In this document: positions 44,834 to 54,095 of the stretch, piece by piece
Numbering within the stretch: position 1 is the stretch's first letter
Layout of the letters: each line of letters opens with the position of its first letter
Assembly (NCBI RefSeq): GCF_004795855.1
Contig: NZ_CP039252.1
Coordinates: 4,340,001-4,404,000 of the forward strand
Source of the DNA: Hydrogenophaga sp. PAMC20947
GTDB taxonomy: Bacteria; Pseudomonadota; Gammaproteobacteria; Burkholderiales; Burkholderiaceae_C
DNA length: 64,000 nucleotides
Reading direction: 5' to 3'
Position numbers and translations under genes: made by a program
The notes under the pieces: generated by a model
What the model saw: the letters and a program-made list of their open reading frames with translations, nothing else
Databases searched by the model: none
What the model was told of the DNA's origin: nothing

Positions 44834-46075
44834 ATGAAACTGATCGATTCCATCCTGACGCAGGCCGCCAGCATCGCTGCGGTGCGCCGGGACATCCATG
44901 CCCACCCCGAGTTGTGCTTCAAAGAGGTGCGCACCGCCGATGTCGTGGCGGACAAACTCACCGAATGGGGCATCCCCGTTCACCGGGGGCTGGGCACCAC
45001 CGGGGTGGTGGGCATCGTGCATGGTCGAGACGGTGGCAAGAGCGGCCGGGCCATTGGACTGCGCGCCGACATCGACGCCCTGCCCATGCAGGAGCACAAC
45101 ACCTTTGCCCATGCCAGCCAGCACGCGGGCAAGATGCACGCCTGCGGCCACGATGGCCACACCGCCATGCTGCTCGCAGCGGCGCAACACTTCGCTCAGC
45201 ACCGCCAGTTCGACGGCACGGTCTACCTCATCTTCCAGCCCGCAGAAGAGGGCGGTGGCGGCGCTCGCGAGATGATCAAGGAAGGCTTGTTCAAGCAGTT
45301 CCCCATGGACGTGGTGTACGGGATGCACAACTGGCCAGGTCTGCCGGTGGGCTCATTTGCCGCCAGCGCCGGTCCGGTGATGGCATCGAGCAACGAGTTC
45401 CACATCGTCATCCGGGGCAAGGGCGCTCATGCGGCCATGCCGCACAACGGCATTGATCCAGTCCCCGTGGCCTGCCAGATGGTGCAGGCCTTTCAGACCA
45501 TCATCACGCGCAACAAGAAGCCGGCGGACGCGGGCGTGATTTCCGTGACCATGATCCACACCGGCGAAGCCACCAATGTGGTGCCGGACAGCTGCGAGAT
45601 CCAGGGAACGGTGCGCACCTTCACATTTGAGGTGCTGGACCTGATCGAAAAACGCATGCGGGAGATTGCCGAACACACCAGCGCGGCGTTTGGCGCAACT
45701 TGCGAGTTCAAGTTCAATCGAAACTACCCGCCCACCGTCAACCACCCTGACGAGACCGCTTTTGTTCGACAGGTGATGACCGATATCGTGGGCTCGGACC
45801 AGGTGCTGGACCAGGAACCCACCATGGGGGCCGAGGATTTTTCCTTCATGCTGCAAGAGCGGCCGGGCGCCTACGTGTTCATCGCCAACGGGGACGGCGC
45901 TCACCGCGCCGGCTACGAAGGCGGGGGGCACGATGTGGGCCCTTGCATGCTGCACAACCCGCACTACGATTTCAACGACGACCTCATTCCACTGGGCGCC
46001 ACTTTGTGGGTGCGCCTGGCTGAGCAGTGGCTGGGCCGTGAGGTGGCGGGCGATGTGACGGGGGAGGCGCCATGA
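44834..46075 (+). CDS. M20 family aminoacylase/hippurate hydrolase
   Basis: A 413-residue amidohydrolase that removes an N-acyl group from amino acids. The metal-site motifs are MHACGHDGHTAML (Cys104, His106), QPAEEGGGGAREM (Glu138, Glu139), GKGAHAAMPHNGIDP and GAEDFSFMLQERPGAYVF. This is the M20D/HipO-type pattern. It overlaps the next gene as ATGA. Natural substrates may be N-acetyl or N-aroyl amino acids. Confidence 0.93.
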   Translation: MKLIDSILTQAASIAAVRRDIHAHPELCFKEVRTADVVADKLTEWGIPVHRGLGTTGVVGIVHGRDGGKSGRAIGLRADIDALPMQEHNTFAHASQHAGKMHACGHDGHTAMLLAAAQHFAQHRQFDGTVYLIFQPAEEGGGGAREMIKEGLFKQFPMDVVYGMHNWPGLPVGSFAASAGPVMASSNEFHIVIRGKGAHAAMPHNGIDPVPVACQMVQAFQTIITRNKKPADAGVISVTMIHTGEATNVVPDSCEIQGTVRTFTFEVLDLIEKRMREIAEHTSAAFGATCEFKFNRNYPPTVNHPDETAFVRQVMTDIVGSDQVLDQEPTMGAEDFSFMLQERPGAYVFIANGDGAHRAGYEGGGHDVGPCMLHNPHYDFNDDLIPLGATLWVRLAEQWLGREVAGDVTGEAP

Positions 46076-47181
46076 TCAGCCCCCAGGCTGGTTTTGCGCC
46101 AACCTATGCACGGGCCCGTGTGCAGTTCCTCGAGGGGGCTGCTGCTGGCGGCATGGCGATCCGCAGTTACAACCACCCTTTGCCGGGGCTGGAGGGAGAG
46201 GCCTTGGCCATGGACGTGGCACTCGATGGCGCCACCGATGCACAAAAGCTGTTGATCGTCAGCAGCGCTTGTCACGGCGCAGAGGGGTTTTGCGGCTCGG
46301 GCGTGCAGGTCTTTGCGCTCCACGACGAGGCCTGGCGGCGGCATGCGCGCGAGGCCGGTGTCGCGGTGCTGTATTTGCACGCGCTCAATCCCTACGGGTT
46401 CTCCCACATGCGTCGGGTCACCCATGAAAACGTGGACCTCAACCGCAACTTCCAGAACTTTGACCAACCCTTGCCGGTCAATGCAGGCTATGAAGAGCTG
46501 CACCCTTTGCTGTTGCCGAAAACATGGCCCCCAAGCCCGGACAACGAAGCCGCGATTGCCCGGTATGTGGCGCAACACGGATTGCCGCACTACCAGTCTG
46601 TCGTGTCGCAAGGCCAGTATGCGTTTGCGGATGGTCTGTTTTTTGGCGGAACAGCGCCGACCTGGAGCAACACCACCTTGCGTCAGGTGTTGCGTGACCA
46701 TGGCCAAGCCGCGCGAAACCTCGCCTGGATCGACCTGCACACGGGGCTGGGCCCCAGTGGTGTGGGTGAGCGCATCTTCGCTTCGCGTGAAGATGAGCAG
46801 GCCTTGCAGCGGGCCCGTGCCTGGTGGGGCGGCGGGGGCACCACGCCCATCACGTCGATCTACGATGGCTCCTCCACGTCTGCCCCCATCAAAGGCATGA
46901 TGTGGAGCGCCATTTTTGACGAGTGCCCGCAGGCCGGGTACACCGGCATAGCCCTGGAGTACGGGACCGTGCCCATCGAGTCGGTGATCAATGCCTTGCG
47001 CGGCGCACACTGGCTGGCTTTGCATCCCGAGGCTCCCGAGGCGCTCCAGCAAGACATCCGTCGAGTGGTGCGCGATGCGTTTTACACCGACACCGACGAA
47101 TGGCGCGCGCAGGTGGTGGTCCAGGCGCGCCAAGCGATGTTCCAGGCCGTGGACGGCTTGTCTGGCCGCGGCGGTGCCTGA
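46072..47181 (+). CDS. M14-like carboxypeptidase family protein (DUF2817)
   Basis: A 369-residue protein of the DUF2817 branch of zinc carboxypeptidases. Likely metal ligands are in SSACHGAEGFCGSGVQVFAL and WIDLHTGLGPSGVGE. HENVDLNRNFQNFDQPLP carries the conserved N-R-N-F substrate-binding motif. It is translationally coupled to the M20 gene, so the two probably act on the same peptide or acyl-amino-acid stream. No signal peptide is seen, so it is likely cytoplasmic. Confidence 0.9.
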   Translation: MISPQAGFAPTYARARVQFLEGAAAGGMAIRSYNHPLPGLEGEALAMDVALDGATDAQKLLIVSSACHGAEGFCGSGVQVFALHDEAWRRHAREAGVAVLYLHALNPYGFSHMRRVTHENVDLNRNFQNFDQPLPVNAGYEELHPLLLPKTWPPSPDNEAAIARYVAQHGLPHYQSVVSQGQYAFADGLFFGGTAPTWSNTTLRQVLRDHGQAARNLAWIDLHTGLGPSGVGERIFASREDEQALQRARAWWGGGGTTPITSIYDGSSTSAPIKGMMWSAIFDECPQAGYTGIALEYGTVPIESVINALRGAHWLALHPEAPEALQQDIRRVVRDAFYTDTDEWRAQVVVQARQAMFQAVDGLSGRGGA

Positions 47182-47190
47182 AGTCCCGGC

Positions 47191-47988
47191 TCAAACGTCT
47201 TGCAGATCGGCCTGGGCGGCCCGCAGGTAAACGTGTTCCATGGCGTCGTGGGCCTTCAGTGGCCAGGCGCTCTCCCGGAGTTGCTGGGCACGTTCCAGCG
47301 CTCGCGGGCCTTCCAGCAGTATCCAGCCCTGCGCCACTTCGCAACGTGTGATGGCCGAGTTGGGGTTCAATTCCAGCGCGCGGTCGTACAGGGCCAGTCC
47401 GGTGGCTTTGCGGGCGCCGTGGGTCATGCCGCCAATCAGCTCGCCGACTTTGTCGATGACCTCGGCGTGGTAGTGGGCCAGGGCCAGGTGCGCATCGGCG
47501 TGATTCGGCTCCAAGCTGAGGCAGCGTTGCAGCGCTTCGCGCATCGTCCGGCCCAGCCCGCTGCTCAAGGCCTTGGCCACACTGATGCCTTGGCTGTAGC
47601 GGCCCAACGCGTAAGCGTGCCAATAGTGGACGTTGGCGTTTTCGGGTGTGATGGCTTGCTGGTCTCGCGCCTGAGTGGCCACTTGTTGCAGCAGGGTCAG
47701 TCGCCGTGCTTCGCTGGGCTCCAGGTAGTTGGCGTAAATGCAGGTGGCTTTGCAAGTGAGCGTGGTTCCCTCTGCTCCCAACAACAACCCGGCCTGGGCC
47801 GCCGCTTCAAAATCACCGTTGTGGTAGAGCAACCAGCCTGCCCGCAAGGGCTCAGAGGAGGGCAAACGCTCACCATCACCGGCGTGCAAATCGGGCCAGT
47901 TGGCCACCAGGGTCTCCAGCGTGAGCTGGTACCGTGCCTGCTCCGGGCAGGCTACCCATGGGCTGACCGAGACGGGGTCAATCGGCAT
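47191..47988 (-). CDS. Tetratricopeptide-like repeat protein
   Basis: A 265-residue helical protein with TPR-like units, such as AGWLLYHNGDFEAAAQAGLLLG, ALQRCLSLEPNHADAHLALAHYHAE and ALYDRALELNPNSAITRCEVAQG. No signal peptide or catalytic motif is visible. It overlaps the 3' end of the TetR gene by 11 bp and so belongs to the phasin-side minus-strand cluster. Its specific role is unknown. Confidence 0.7.
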   Translation of the reverse strand: MPIDPVSVSPWVACPEQARYQLTLETLVANWPDLHAGDGERLPSSEPLRAGWLLYHNGDFEAAAQAGLLLGAEGTTLTCKATCIYANYLEPSEARRLTLLQQVATQARDQQAITPENANVHYWHAYALGRYSQGISVAKALSSGLGRTMREALQRCLSLEPNHADAHLALAHYHAEVIDKVGELIGGMTHGARKATGLALYDRALELNPNSAITRCEVAQGWILLEGPRALERAQQLRESAWPLKAHDAMEHVYLRAAQADLQDV

Positions 47989-48637
47989 GGCGGTAGGCGC
48001 CGGTGAGGTCCATCAAATGCTGACGCTGTCCCGCCTCAAGATGAGGGGCCAGCAGGTTGAGCACATGTTGTGCGCCCCTCAAGAGAGCCTGTTCGGCATG
48101 TTCCGGTTCCAGCGCGTGGCGTGGGTCGCGCACGTATTCGAAGCTGAGCCAGTAGGTCAGCAGCACCACCATGCAGTTGGCGGTGGGTTCAACTTCCCGG
48201 GCATCGATGTCGATGGCGCCGCTGCGGCTCATGCCCGACAGGATCGCCCGAACGGCCCGTGTCTTGCTTTTGAGAACCCCCTGGAAGCGGGTCTCGAGCA
48301 GCCGGTTTTTGGACAGCAGATCGTTGAGGTCTCGGTAGAGAAAGCGGTAGGCCCAGATGAGCTCAAACAGCGAGTGCAGGAAGAACCAGGCGTCCTCCAC
48401 GTCGCGCACATCGTCTGCGGCACCCAGCAGCTCACCCAGCGACCGCTCGTAGCGCTCAAACAGGGTGTTGATCAGTTCGTCTTTGGCCGGGTAGTGGTAA
48501 TACAGGTTGCCCGGACTGATGCTGAGCTCGGCCGAGATCAGGGTGGTGGAGACATTGGGTTCGCCAAATCGGTTGAACAGCTCCAGCGTGACTTCAAGAA
48601 TGCGCTCGGCGGTGCGGCGGGGTGCTTTTTTGGCCAT
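47978..48637 (-). CDS. TetR family regulator, PhaD-like
   Basis: A 219-residue repressor. The N-terminal HTH is ERILEVTLELFNRFGEPNVS, LISAELSISPGNLYYHYPAKDEL. The C-terminal part (AWFFLHSLFELIWAYRFLYRDLNDLLSKN) resembles PhaD-type regulators associated with PHA granule genes in pseudomonads. It begins 2 bp after the patatin stop, in a minus-strand run with phasin, patatin and TPR genes. An acyl-CoA or hydroxyacyl ligand is plausible but not shown. Confidence 0.85.
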   Translation of the reverse strand: MAKKAPRRTAERILEVTLELFNRFGEPNVSTTLISAELSISPGNLYYHYPAKDELINTLFERYERSLGELLGAADDVRDVEDAWFFLHSLFELIWAYRFLYRDLNDLLSKNRLLETRFQGVLKSKTRAVRAILSGMSRSGAIDIDAREVEPTANCMVVLLTYWLSFEYVRDPRHALEPEHAEQALLRGAQHVLNLLAPHLEAGQRQHLMDLTGAYRHAD

Positions 48638-48639
48638 GT

Positions 48640-49881
48640 TCAGGCCTTTCCGGCTTGTGGTTCGAGTTGGTGTTGCAGCTCATCCAGCGTGTCGTGCAAG
48701 CGTTGCAGTGCGGGCAGGGCCGGCCGGGCCGGCTGTGGTTTCAGCAAGCGGCGGGAGGGGTCGTTCAGGGCGACCATGTCCAGGTGGATGCCATGTCGGG
48801 CCAAAAGCGGCTGCAATTGCACTTTTCGGGCGAGCAGCAACGCCCGCGTTTGTTGGTAGGCGTGCTCGGCAAGATCGCGGCGCTGGCGGTAGCTGAAGGT
48901 GTTGGCGAAAAACAGTTTGGCGTCGCGCTGATCGGGTTCGATCAGCACGATGTCGGTGTCGGGGTAGGCGCGCTCGTAGTGCTTGAGGCCCAATGCCAGC
49001 CGGGAGTGGATCATGGAGCGGAAGGTCTGGCTCATCACCGCGGGCAGGCCGCCCTCGATCAGGGACGGAATGCGGTGCTGCTGCTCAGCCTTGGGGTCGG
49101 CATGGAAAGGCACCAACGGATTCAGGCACAGCAGCAGATCCACGCCTTCTTCCAGCGCGACCGTGGCGTGCAGTGTTTTCTTCAGAGCGCCGTCCACAAA
49201 ATGGCGGCCATCGATGGCCACAGGCGGAAACAGGCCGGGCAGGGCGGAGCTGGCCTGAATGGCCCGTGAGATTGGCACGTGATCCCAGCCCGGCCGCCCG
49301 AAGGGTGCGGCTTCACCGGTGTCGAGCTCGGTGGCGATCAGGGTCAGGCGTGCGCGCAGCTGGCGGAAATCGTTGGTGCGACCATCTCGGCTGAACAGCC
49401 GCTCGACCTGCTCGTGGATTTGCTCGTTGTCAAACACCCCGGTGGGCAGTGCGGCGCCCAGACGTTCCAGCGCCTGGGTGAAGGGTTTGCCTTGCACGCC
49501 CCAGGCCCAGGCAGCGCCACCGACCAGGCCGGGGAGGCGCAGCAGGCGAGCGGTCCACTCCGACCATGCAGGCCGCATCAGGCCCGCAGGATCAAAGTTC
49601 TCGGCGTTGGCGTGGTCTTCGATGAACGAGGCACACAGTTGTCGCGGTGTCATGCCGTTGGCCAGACCTGCGGCGATGAATCCACCTGCCGACACACCGA
49701 GGTAGTGATCGCAGGCATTGACCTTCAATCCCGGGAGGCTCTCCTCGAGCGCACACAAGGCGCCGATCTCGTAGATCGCTCCCAGTGGGCCGCCACCGGC
49801 AAAGGCCAGCGCAATGCGGGCTTTGTGACCGGATGAGCGCTGCGCAGGTGCGCGGACGGCTGTGGTGGACTTCTTCGTCAT
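48640..49881 (-). CDS. Patatin-like phospholipase
   Basis: A 413-residue lipid acyl hydrolase. The oxyanion loop is in FAGGGPLGAIYEIGAL, the nucleophile Ser in GVSAGGFIAAGLANG (G-x-S-x-G), and the catalytic Asp in HFVDGALKK, the standard Ser-Asp dyad. The ATG at 49881 (MTKKSTTAVRAPAQ) is preferred over the longer frame. Its lysine-rich start and phasin neighbour suggest action at a storage granule surface, for example on PHA-bound phospholipid or neutral lipid. Confidence 0.92.
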   Translation of the reverse strand: MTKKSTTAVRAPAQRSSGHKARIALAFAGGGPLGAIYEIGALCALEESLPGLKVNACDHYLGVSAGGFIAAGLANGMTPRQLCASFIEDHANAENFDPAGLMRPAWSEWTARLLRLPGLVGGAAWAWGVQGKPFTQALERLGAALPTGVFDNEQIHEQVERLFSRDGRTNDFRQLRARLTLIATELDTGEAAPFGRPGWDHVPISRAIQASSALPGLFPPVAIDGRHFVDGALKKTLHATVALEEGVDLLLCLNPLVPFHADPKAEQQHRIPSLIEGGLPAVMSQTFRSMIHSRLALGLKHYERAYPDTDIVLIEPDQRDAKLFFANTFSYRQRRDLAEHAYQQTRALLLARKVQLQPLLARHGIHLDMVALNDPSRRLLKPQPARPALPALQRLHDTLDELQHQLEPQAGKA

Positions 49882-49943
49882 GTGTTCAAGTGTAGAGTGC
49901 GCGGGCCCTTGGAAATGCTGCAGCGCAGCACCGGGCACGGGCG

Positions 49944-49969
49944 TAAAAAAGGGGCGCCTTGCACCCCTT
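49944..49969 (-). terminator. Intrinsic terminator downstream of the phasin gene
   Basis: On the minus strand AAGGGGTGC pairs with GCGCCCCTT across a 3-nt loop (one G-U pair), followed by a run of Ts. It ends the phasin transcript 35 nt after the stop, although read-through into patatin is possible. Confidence 0.85.
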
Positions 49970-50003
49970 CGATACGGACAGGCCTGTTGGCCTCGCGCAA
50001 TGA

Positions 50004-50597
50004 TCAGGCTTCTGCGGGCGCGCTCACTGCAGCTTTGCGTGCTGCCGGCTTGCGTGCTGGCGTCTTGCGCACAGCGGTTTTGCTGGCGGCGGCCTTGCGT
50101 GGAGCTGCTTTCTTGGCAGGCGCCTTGGCTGCAACGGCCTTGCGAGCCGGGGAGGCCGCCTTGGCAGGGGACTTGGTGCCTTTGACCTGGAGGCTGAGGG
50201 CATCGATGCGCTTGATCAGGGCGTCAACATCGCGAGCGGAAGGAACCCCCAGTTTGTTCAAGGCCTTGGCCACCCGGTCTTCAAAAATGTTTTCGAGCTT
50301 GTCCCACTTGCCCGTGGCCTTGGACGAAATGTCGGTGGCCATGTGGGTCACCCGGTTGGTGGCTTCGGAGATGCGCTCTTCGGCAACCGCCTGGGTTTTT
50401 CGCTGGATGGAAAGGCCTTCTTTCACCAGGGTTTCAAAGGCTTTGCCGCCTTCGGCCTGGGCTTTGGAGAAAGCGCCCAACCCGGCGAGCCAGATTTGCT
50501 GAGCCGAATCCTTGATCGCGCCGGACAGTGGCGAAGCCGCCTGGCTGGTGGTTTTGGTTTTGGACTTGGCAGACGATTTTTGGACTTTTTTGACCAT
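50004..50597 (-). CDS. Phasin, PhaF/PhaI-like, with histone H1-like tail
   Basis: A PHA granule-coating protein of 197 residues. The N-terminal phasin domain (PLSGAIKDSAQQIWLAGLGA, GGKAFETLVKEGLSIQRKT) is followed by a helical segment. A Lys/Ala/Pro-rich tail starts near residue 130 (AAKAPAKKAAPRKAAAS), typical of PhaF proteins that tie granules to DNA. The ATG at 50597 has GGAG 7 bases upstream; longer frames are rejected. The tail's repetitive codons make the opposite strand look open. Confidence 0.93.
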   Translation of the reverse strand: MVKKVQKSSAKSKTKTTSQAASPLSGAIKDSAQQIWLAGLGAFSKAQAEGGKAFETLVKEGLSIQRKTQAVAEERISEATNRVTHMATDISSKATGKWDKLENIFEDRVAKALNKLGVPSARDVDALIKRIDALSLQVKGTKSPAKAASPARKAVAAKAPAKKAAPRKAAASKTAVRKTPARKPAARKAAVSAPAEA

Positions 50598-50833
50598 GAC
50601 GGACTCCATCGATGTGGGTTGGTGATGAAAATATGTGCACCTTGTGGGACACCTGCTTTCCAATTTAATGCGGTGGGTGCCTGTTGTGTAGGGTATGGCG
50701 ACTAAATTGGCGTCTGTGGCCGGCAAGCCCGGGTTTGTGCGGAAACACAGGCTGCTGGCGCTGGTGAAGAATGGGGGGAACGAATGGGATTCGACCCATT
50801 TACCTTTACCCCCACTCAGGCAGGAGGCATTGC

Positions 50834-52819
50834 ATGCACTATTTCGTTACAGGCGCCACGGGATTCATTGGCAAGCGGTTGGTCAAGAAGCTGCTGGAAC
50901 GCAAAGGTTCCGTGGTGCATTTTCTGATCCGTAGAGCCAGTGAAGACAAAGTGGCGGGGCTGCGTGAATACTGGGGCGTGAGTGCGGCGCGGGCTGTGCC
51001 GGTGTTTGGCGATCTCACCGCCAAGAAGCTGGGCGTGGGCGCCGACATGGTCAAGACCCTCAAAGGGCATGTGGACCATTTTTATCACCTGGCGGCGGTG
51101 TACGACCTGGAAGCCGATGAAGAGAGCCAGATCGCCGTCAACATCGAGGGCACACGCAACACGGTGGAGTTGGCCAAGGCCATTGGTGCCGGCCATTTTC
51201 ACCATGTGTCGTCGATCGCGGCCGCGGGCTTGTATGAGGGCGTGTTCCGGGAGGACATGTTTGACGAGGCCGAGAACATCGAGCACCCCTATTTCATGAC
51301 CAAGCACGAGAGCGAGAAGATCGTGCGCCTGGAATGCAAGATCCCCTGGTCGGTGTACCGCCCGGCGCTGGTCGTGGGCGATAGCCAGACCGGCGAGATG
51401 GACAAGATCGACGGGCCCTATTACTTTTTCAAGCTGATCCAGCGCATGCGCCAGATCCTGCCGCCCTGGATGCCCAGCATCGGGCTGGAAGGGGGGCGTA
51501 TCAACATCGTGCCGGTCGATTTTGTGGTGAATGCGCTGGACCACATCAGCCACCACAAGCTGGTCAGCGGCCGCTGTTTCCATCTCGTGGATCCCATGGG
51601 TTACCGCGTGGGTGATGTGCTCGACATTTTGAGCAAGGCGGCCCATGCACCCAAGATGAACCTGTTCGTGAATGCCGCGCTGCTCGGCTTCATCCCCAAG
51701 GCGGTGAAGAAAGGGCTGATGGCGCTGGCGCCGGTGCGCCGCGTGCACCGCGCGGTGATGCAAGACCTCGGGCTGCCCGAGGACATGATGAACTTCGTGA
51801 ACTACCCCACGCGGTTCGACTGCCGGGAAACGCTGGCGGCGCTCAAGGGCAGCGGGATTGCGTGCCCCAACCTCAACGACTACGCCTGGCGGTTGTGGGA
51901 CTACTGGGAGCGGCACCTCGACCCCGATCTGCACATCGACCGCAGCCTGCGCGGTACGGTGGCGGGCAAGGTGGTGCTGGTCACAGGCGGCAGCTCGGGC
52001 ATCGGCCTGGCGGCAGCCCACAAATTTGCCGAGGCTGGCGCGATCACCCTGATTTGCGGGCGCGACCAGGCCAAGCTGGACGAGGCCTGTGCCGAGGCCC
52101 TGGGCCGGGGGTATGCGTTTGTGGCTTATTCGGCCGATATCGCCGACATGGCCGATGCCGACCGCTTTATCAAGCAGTTGGTCGCCGATCATGGCGGCGT
52201 GGATTTCCTGATCAACAACGCCGGGCGCTCGATCCGCCGCGCCATTGAGGGCAGCTACGACCGGTTTCATGATTTTGAGCGCACCATGCAGCTCAATTAT
52301 TTTGGATGTCTGCGCGTGACCATGGGACTGTTGCCCGGGATGGTGACCAAACGCAGGGGCCATGTGGTCAACATCAGCTCCATTGGGGTGCTGACCAACG
52401 CACCCCGCTTCTCCGCCTATGTGGCCAGCAAGGCAGCGCTCGATGCCTGGACCCGTTGCGCCTCTAGCGAATTTGCCGACCAGGGCGTGAGCTTCACCAC
52501 CATCAACATGCCTTTGGTGCGTACCCCCATGATCGCGCCCACCCAGATCTACAAAAACGTGCCCACCCTGGCACCTGAAGAGGCGGCCGACCTGATTGCG
52601 CAGGCTTGCATTTTCAAGCCGGTGCGCATCGCCACACGCCTCGGGATGACCGGGCAGGTGTTGCATGCCTTTGTGCCGCGTGTGGCCCAGATTGTCATGA
52701 ACACCAGCTTTCGCATGTTCCCCGACTCGTCTGCGGCCAAGGGGGAAAAGGGTGCCAAACCCCAGTTGTCGCCCGAAGCGGTGGCGATGCAGCAGATGAT
52801 GCGCGGCATCCACTTTTGA
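50834..52819 (+). CDS. Alcohol-forming fatty acyl-CoA reductase (two-domain SDR, Marinobacter type)
   Basis: A 661-residue fusion of two SDR domains. The N-terminal extended-SDR/thioester-reductase domain (MHYFVTGATGFIGKRLVKKL; Tyr-x3-Lys in HPYFMTKHESEK) spans about 1-360. The C-terminal classical SDR (VVLVTGGSSGIGLAAAHKF; YVASKAALDAW) spans about 375-630. Length, domain order and signature stretches (GEMDKIDGPYYFFK, NIVPVDFVV, RFDCRETL, FERTMQLNYFG) recall the Marinobacter reductase that takes acyl-CoA to fatty alcohol in two steps. It could supply alcohol to the wax ester synthase at 37665-39218. AGGAGG precedes the ATG. Confidence 0.92.
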   Translation: MHYFVTGATGFIGKRLVKKLLERKGSVVHFLIRRASEDKVAGLREYWGVSAARAVPVFGDLTAKKLGVGADMVKTLKGHVDHFYHLAAVYDLEADEESQIAVNIEGTRNTVELAKAIGAGHFHHVSSIAAAGLYEGVFREDMFDEAENIEHPYFMTKHESEKIVRLECKIPWSVYRPALVVGDSQTGEMDKIDGPYYFFKLIQRMRQILPPWMPSIGLEGGRINIVPVDFVVNALDHISHHKLVSGRCFHLVDPMGYRVGDVLDILSKAAHAPKMNLFVNAALLGFIPKAVKKGLMALAPVRRVHRAVMQDLGLPEDMMNFVNYPTRFDCRETLAALKGSGIACPNLNDYAWRLWDYWERHLDPDLHIDRSLRGTVAGKVVLVTGGSSGIGLAAAHKFAEAGAITLICGRDQAKLDEACAEALGRGYAFVAYSADIADMADADRFIKQLVADHGGVDFLINNAGRSIRRAIEGSYDRFHDFERTMQLNYFGCLRVTMGLLPGMVTKRRGHVVNISSIGVLTNAPRFSAYVASKAALDAWTRCASSEFADQGVSFTTINMPLVRTPMIAPTQIYKNVPTLAPEEAADLIAQACIFKPVRIATRLGMTGQVLHAFVPRVAQIVMNTSFRMFPDSSAAKGEKGAKPQLSPEAVAMQQMMRGIHF

Positions 52820-52900
52820 TGACCCCTGCGCCGGCTGCGCCGTCACCTCCCCCGAGAGGCAATGCCTGTGGCCCGGCGAAGCCGGTTCCACGGCATGTCT
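52820..52900 (+). repeat. Family B palindromic repeat (after the acyl-CoA reductase gene)
   Basis: It begins at the stop codon: GCGCCGGCTGCGCCGTCA, CCTCCCCCGAGAGGC, GGCCCGGCGAAGCCGGTTCC, ACGGCATG. Block order and orientation match the other family B copies, with a weaker central hairpin. Confidence 0.8.
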
Positions 52901-53041
52901 GACCAGGGCATTGTTGGCGCAAGGCGTGCTTGGCCTGACCGTCCACGCCGGTCCTGTCGCCTGCTGGTCTCACATGAGGGCGCCTGCTTTCAAAGCCTAC
53001 AATTTCCAAGGTTCAAGAACCTCTGACCCAAGCCACAGTCC

Positions 53042-53953
53042 ATGACCACACCACCGACCACCGCCGACGAGCTCACCCAGATCCAGCCGCGAGAAAAGGC
53101 CGAAATCCTGGCGCAGGCCCTGCCGTATATCCGCAAATTCCATGGCAAGACCATGGTGATCAAGTACGGTGGCAACGCCATGACCGATCCGGCCTTGCAG
53201 CAGGCCTTTGCCGAAGACGTGGTGCTGCTCAAGCTGGTCGGTATCAACCCGGTGGTGGTGCATGGCGGGGGGCCGCAGATTGAGAATTTGTTGCAGCGCC
53301 TGGGCAAGAAGGGCGAGTTCAAGCAAGGCATGCGCGTGACAGACGCTGAAACCATGGAAGTGGTGGAGTGGGTACTGGCTGGCCAGGTGCAGCAAGACAT
53401 TGTGGGGTTGATCAACCAGGCGGGGGGCAAAGCGGTGGGGCTGACCGGACGCGATGGCGCCATGATCCGGGCGCGCAAGCTGCGTCTGGCCGACCAGAAA
53501 GATCCGAATCAAGAACACGATGTGGGCCAGGTCGGCGACATCGAAAGCATCGATCCGAGCGTGGTCAAGGCCTTGCAGGACGACGCCTTTATTCCGGTGG
53601 TCACCCCGATCGGTTTTGGCGAGCACAACGAGAGCTACAACATCAACGCCGATGTGGTGGCGGCCAAGCTGGCCACGGTGCTGCAGGCCGAGAAACTGCT
53701 CATGTTGACCAACATCCGGGGCGTGCTTGACAAGGCCGGTGAACTGCTCACCGAGCTCACGCCGCGCGGCATCGATGCCCTGATTGAAGACGGCACCATT
53801 TCCGGCGGCATGATCCCCAAAATCGCCGGCGCGCTGGACGCCGCCAAGAGCGGGGTGAGCGCGGTGCACATCATCGACGGGCGGGTGCCCCATGCCTTGC
53901 TGCTGGAGGTCCTGGGCAATCAGCCGTTTGGCACCATGATCCGTTCGCACTGA
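53042..53953 (+). CDS. argB: Acetylglutamate kinase
   Basis: The second enzyme of arginine synthesis, phosphorylating N-acetylglutamate. The protein has 303 residues with the amino-acid-kinase motifs [51 protein letters not shown] and [19 protein letters not shown]. The N-terminal extension and [12 protein letters not shown] insertion are of the arginine-inhibited hexameric class. slmA lies downstream, an arrangement common in betaproteobacteria. Confidence 0.96.
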   Translation: MTTPPTTADELTQIQPREKAEILAQALPYIRKFHGKTMVIKYGGNAMTDPALQQAFAEDVVLLKLVGINPVVVHGGGPQIENLLQRLGKKGEFKQGMRVTDAETMEVVEWVLAGQVQQDIVGLINQAGGKAVGLTGRDGAMIRARKLRLADQKDPNQEHDVGQVGDIESIDPSVVKALQDDAFIPVVTPIGFGEHNESYNINADVVAAKLATVLQAEKLLMLTNIRGVLDKAGELLTELTPRGIDALIEDGTISGGMIPKIAGALDAAKSGVSAVHIIDGRVPHALLLEVLGNQPFGTMIRSH

Positions 53954-54095
53954 GCTTTGGATTGCGGCCCGTCTGCGGCGCTTCGGTGCGAACGGGACTT
54001 GTAAGCAGCTGTGCCAAAATGCGAGCAAGGAAGACAACCTCTGGGCTGGCCGCCAACGTGCCGGTCTGCCGATCATCACGGACCACTCACTGCCC

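Noticed and set aside
50816..52891. 691-residue open frame antisense to the acyl-CoA reductase gene
   Set aside because: The sense frame matches a known 661-residue enzyme end to end; the antisense frame has no motifs and extends into a palindromic repeat.
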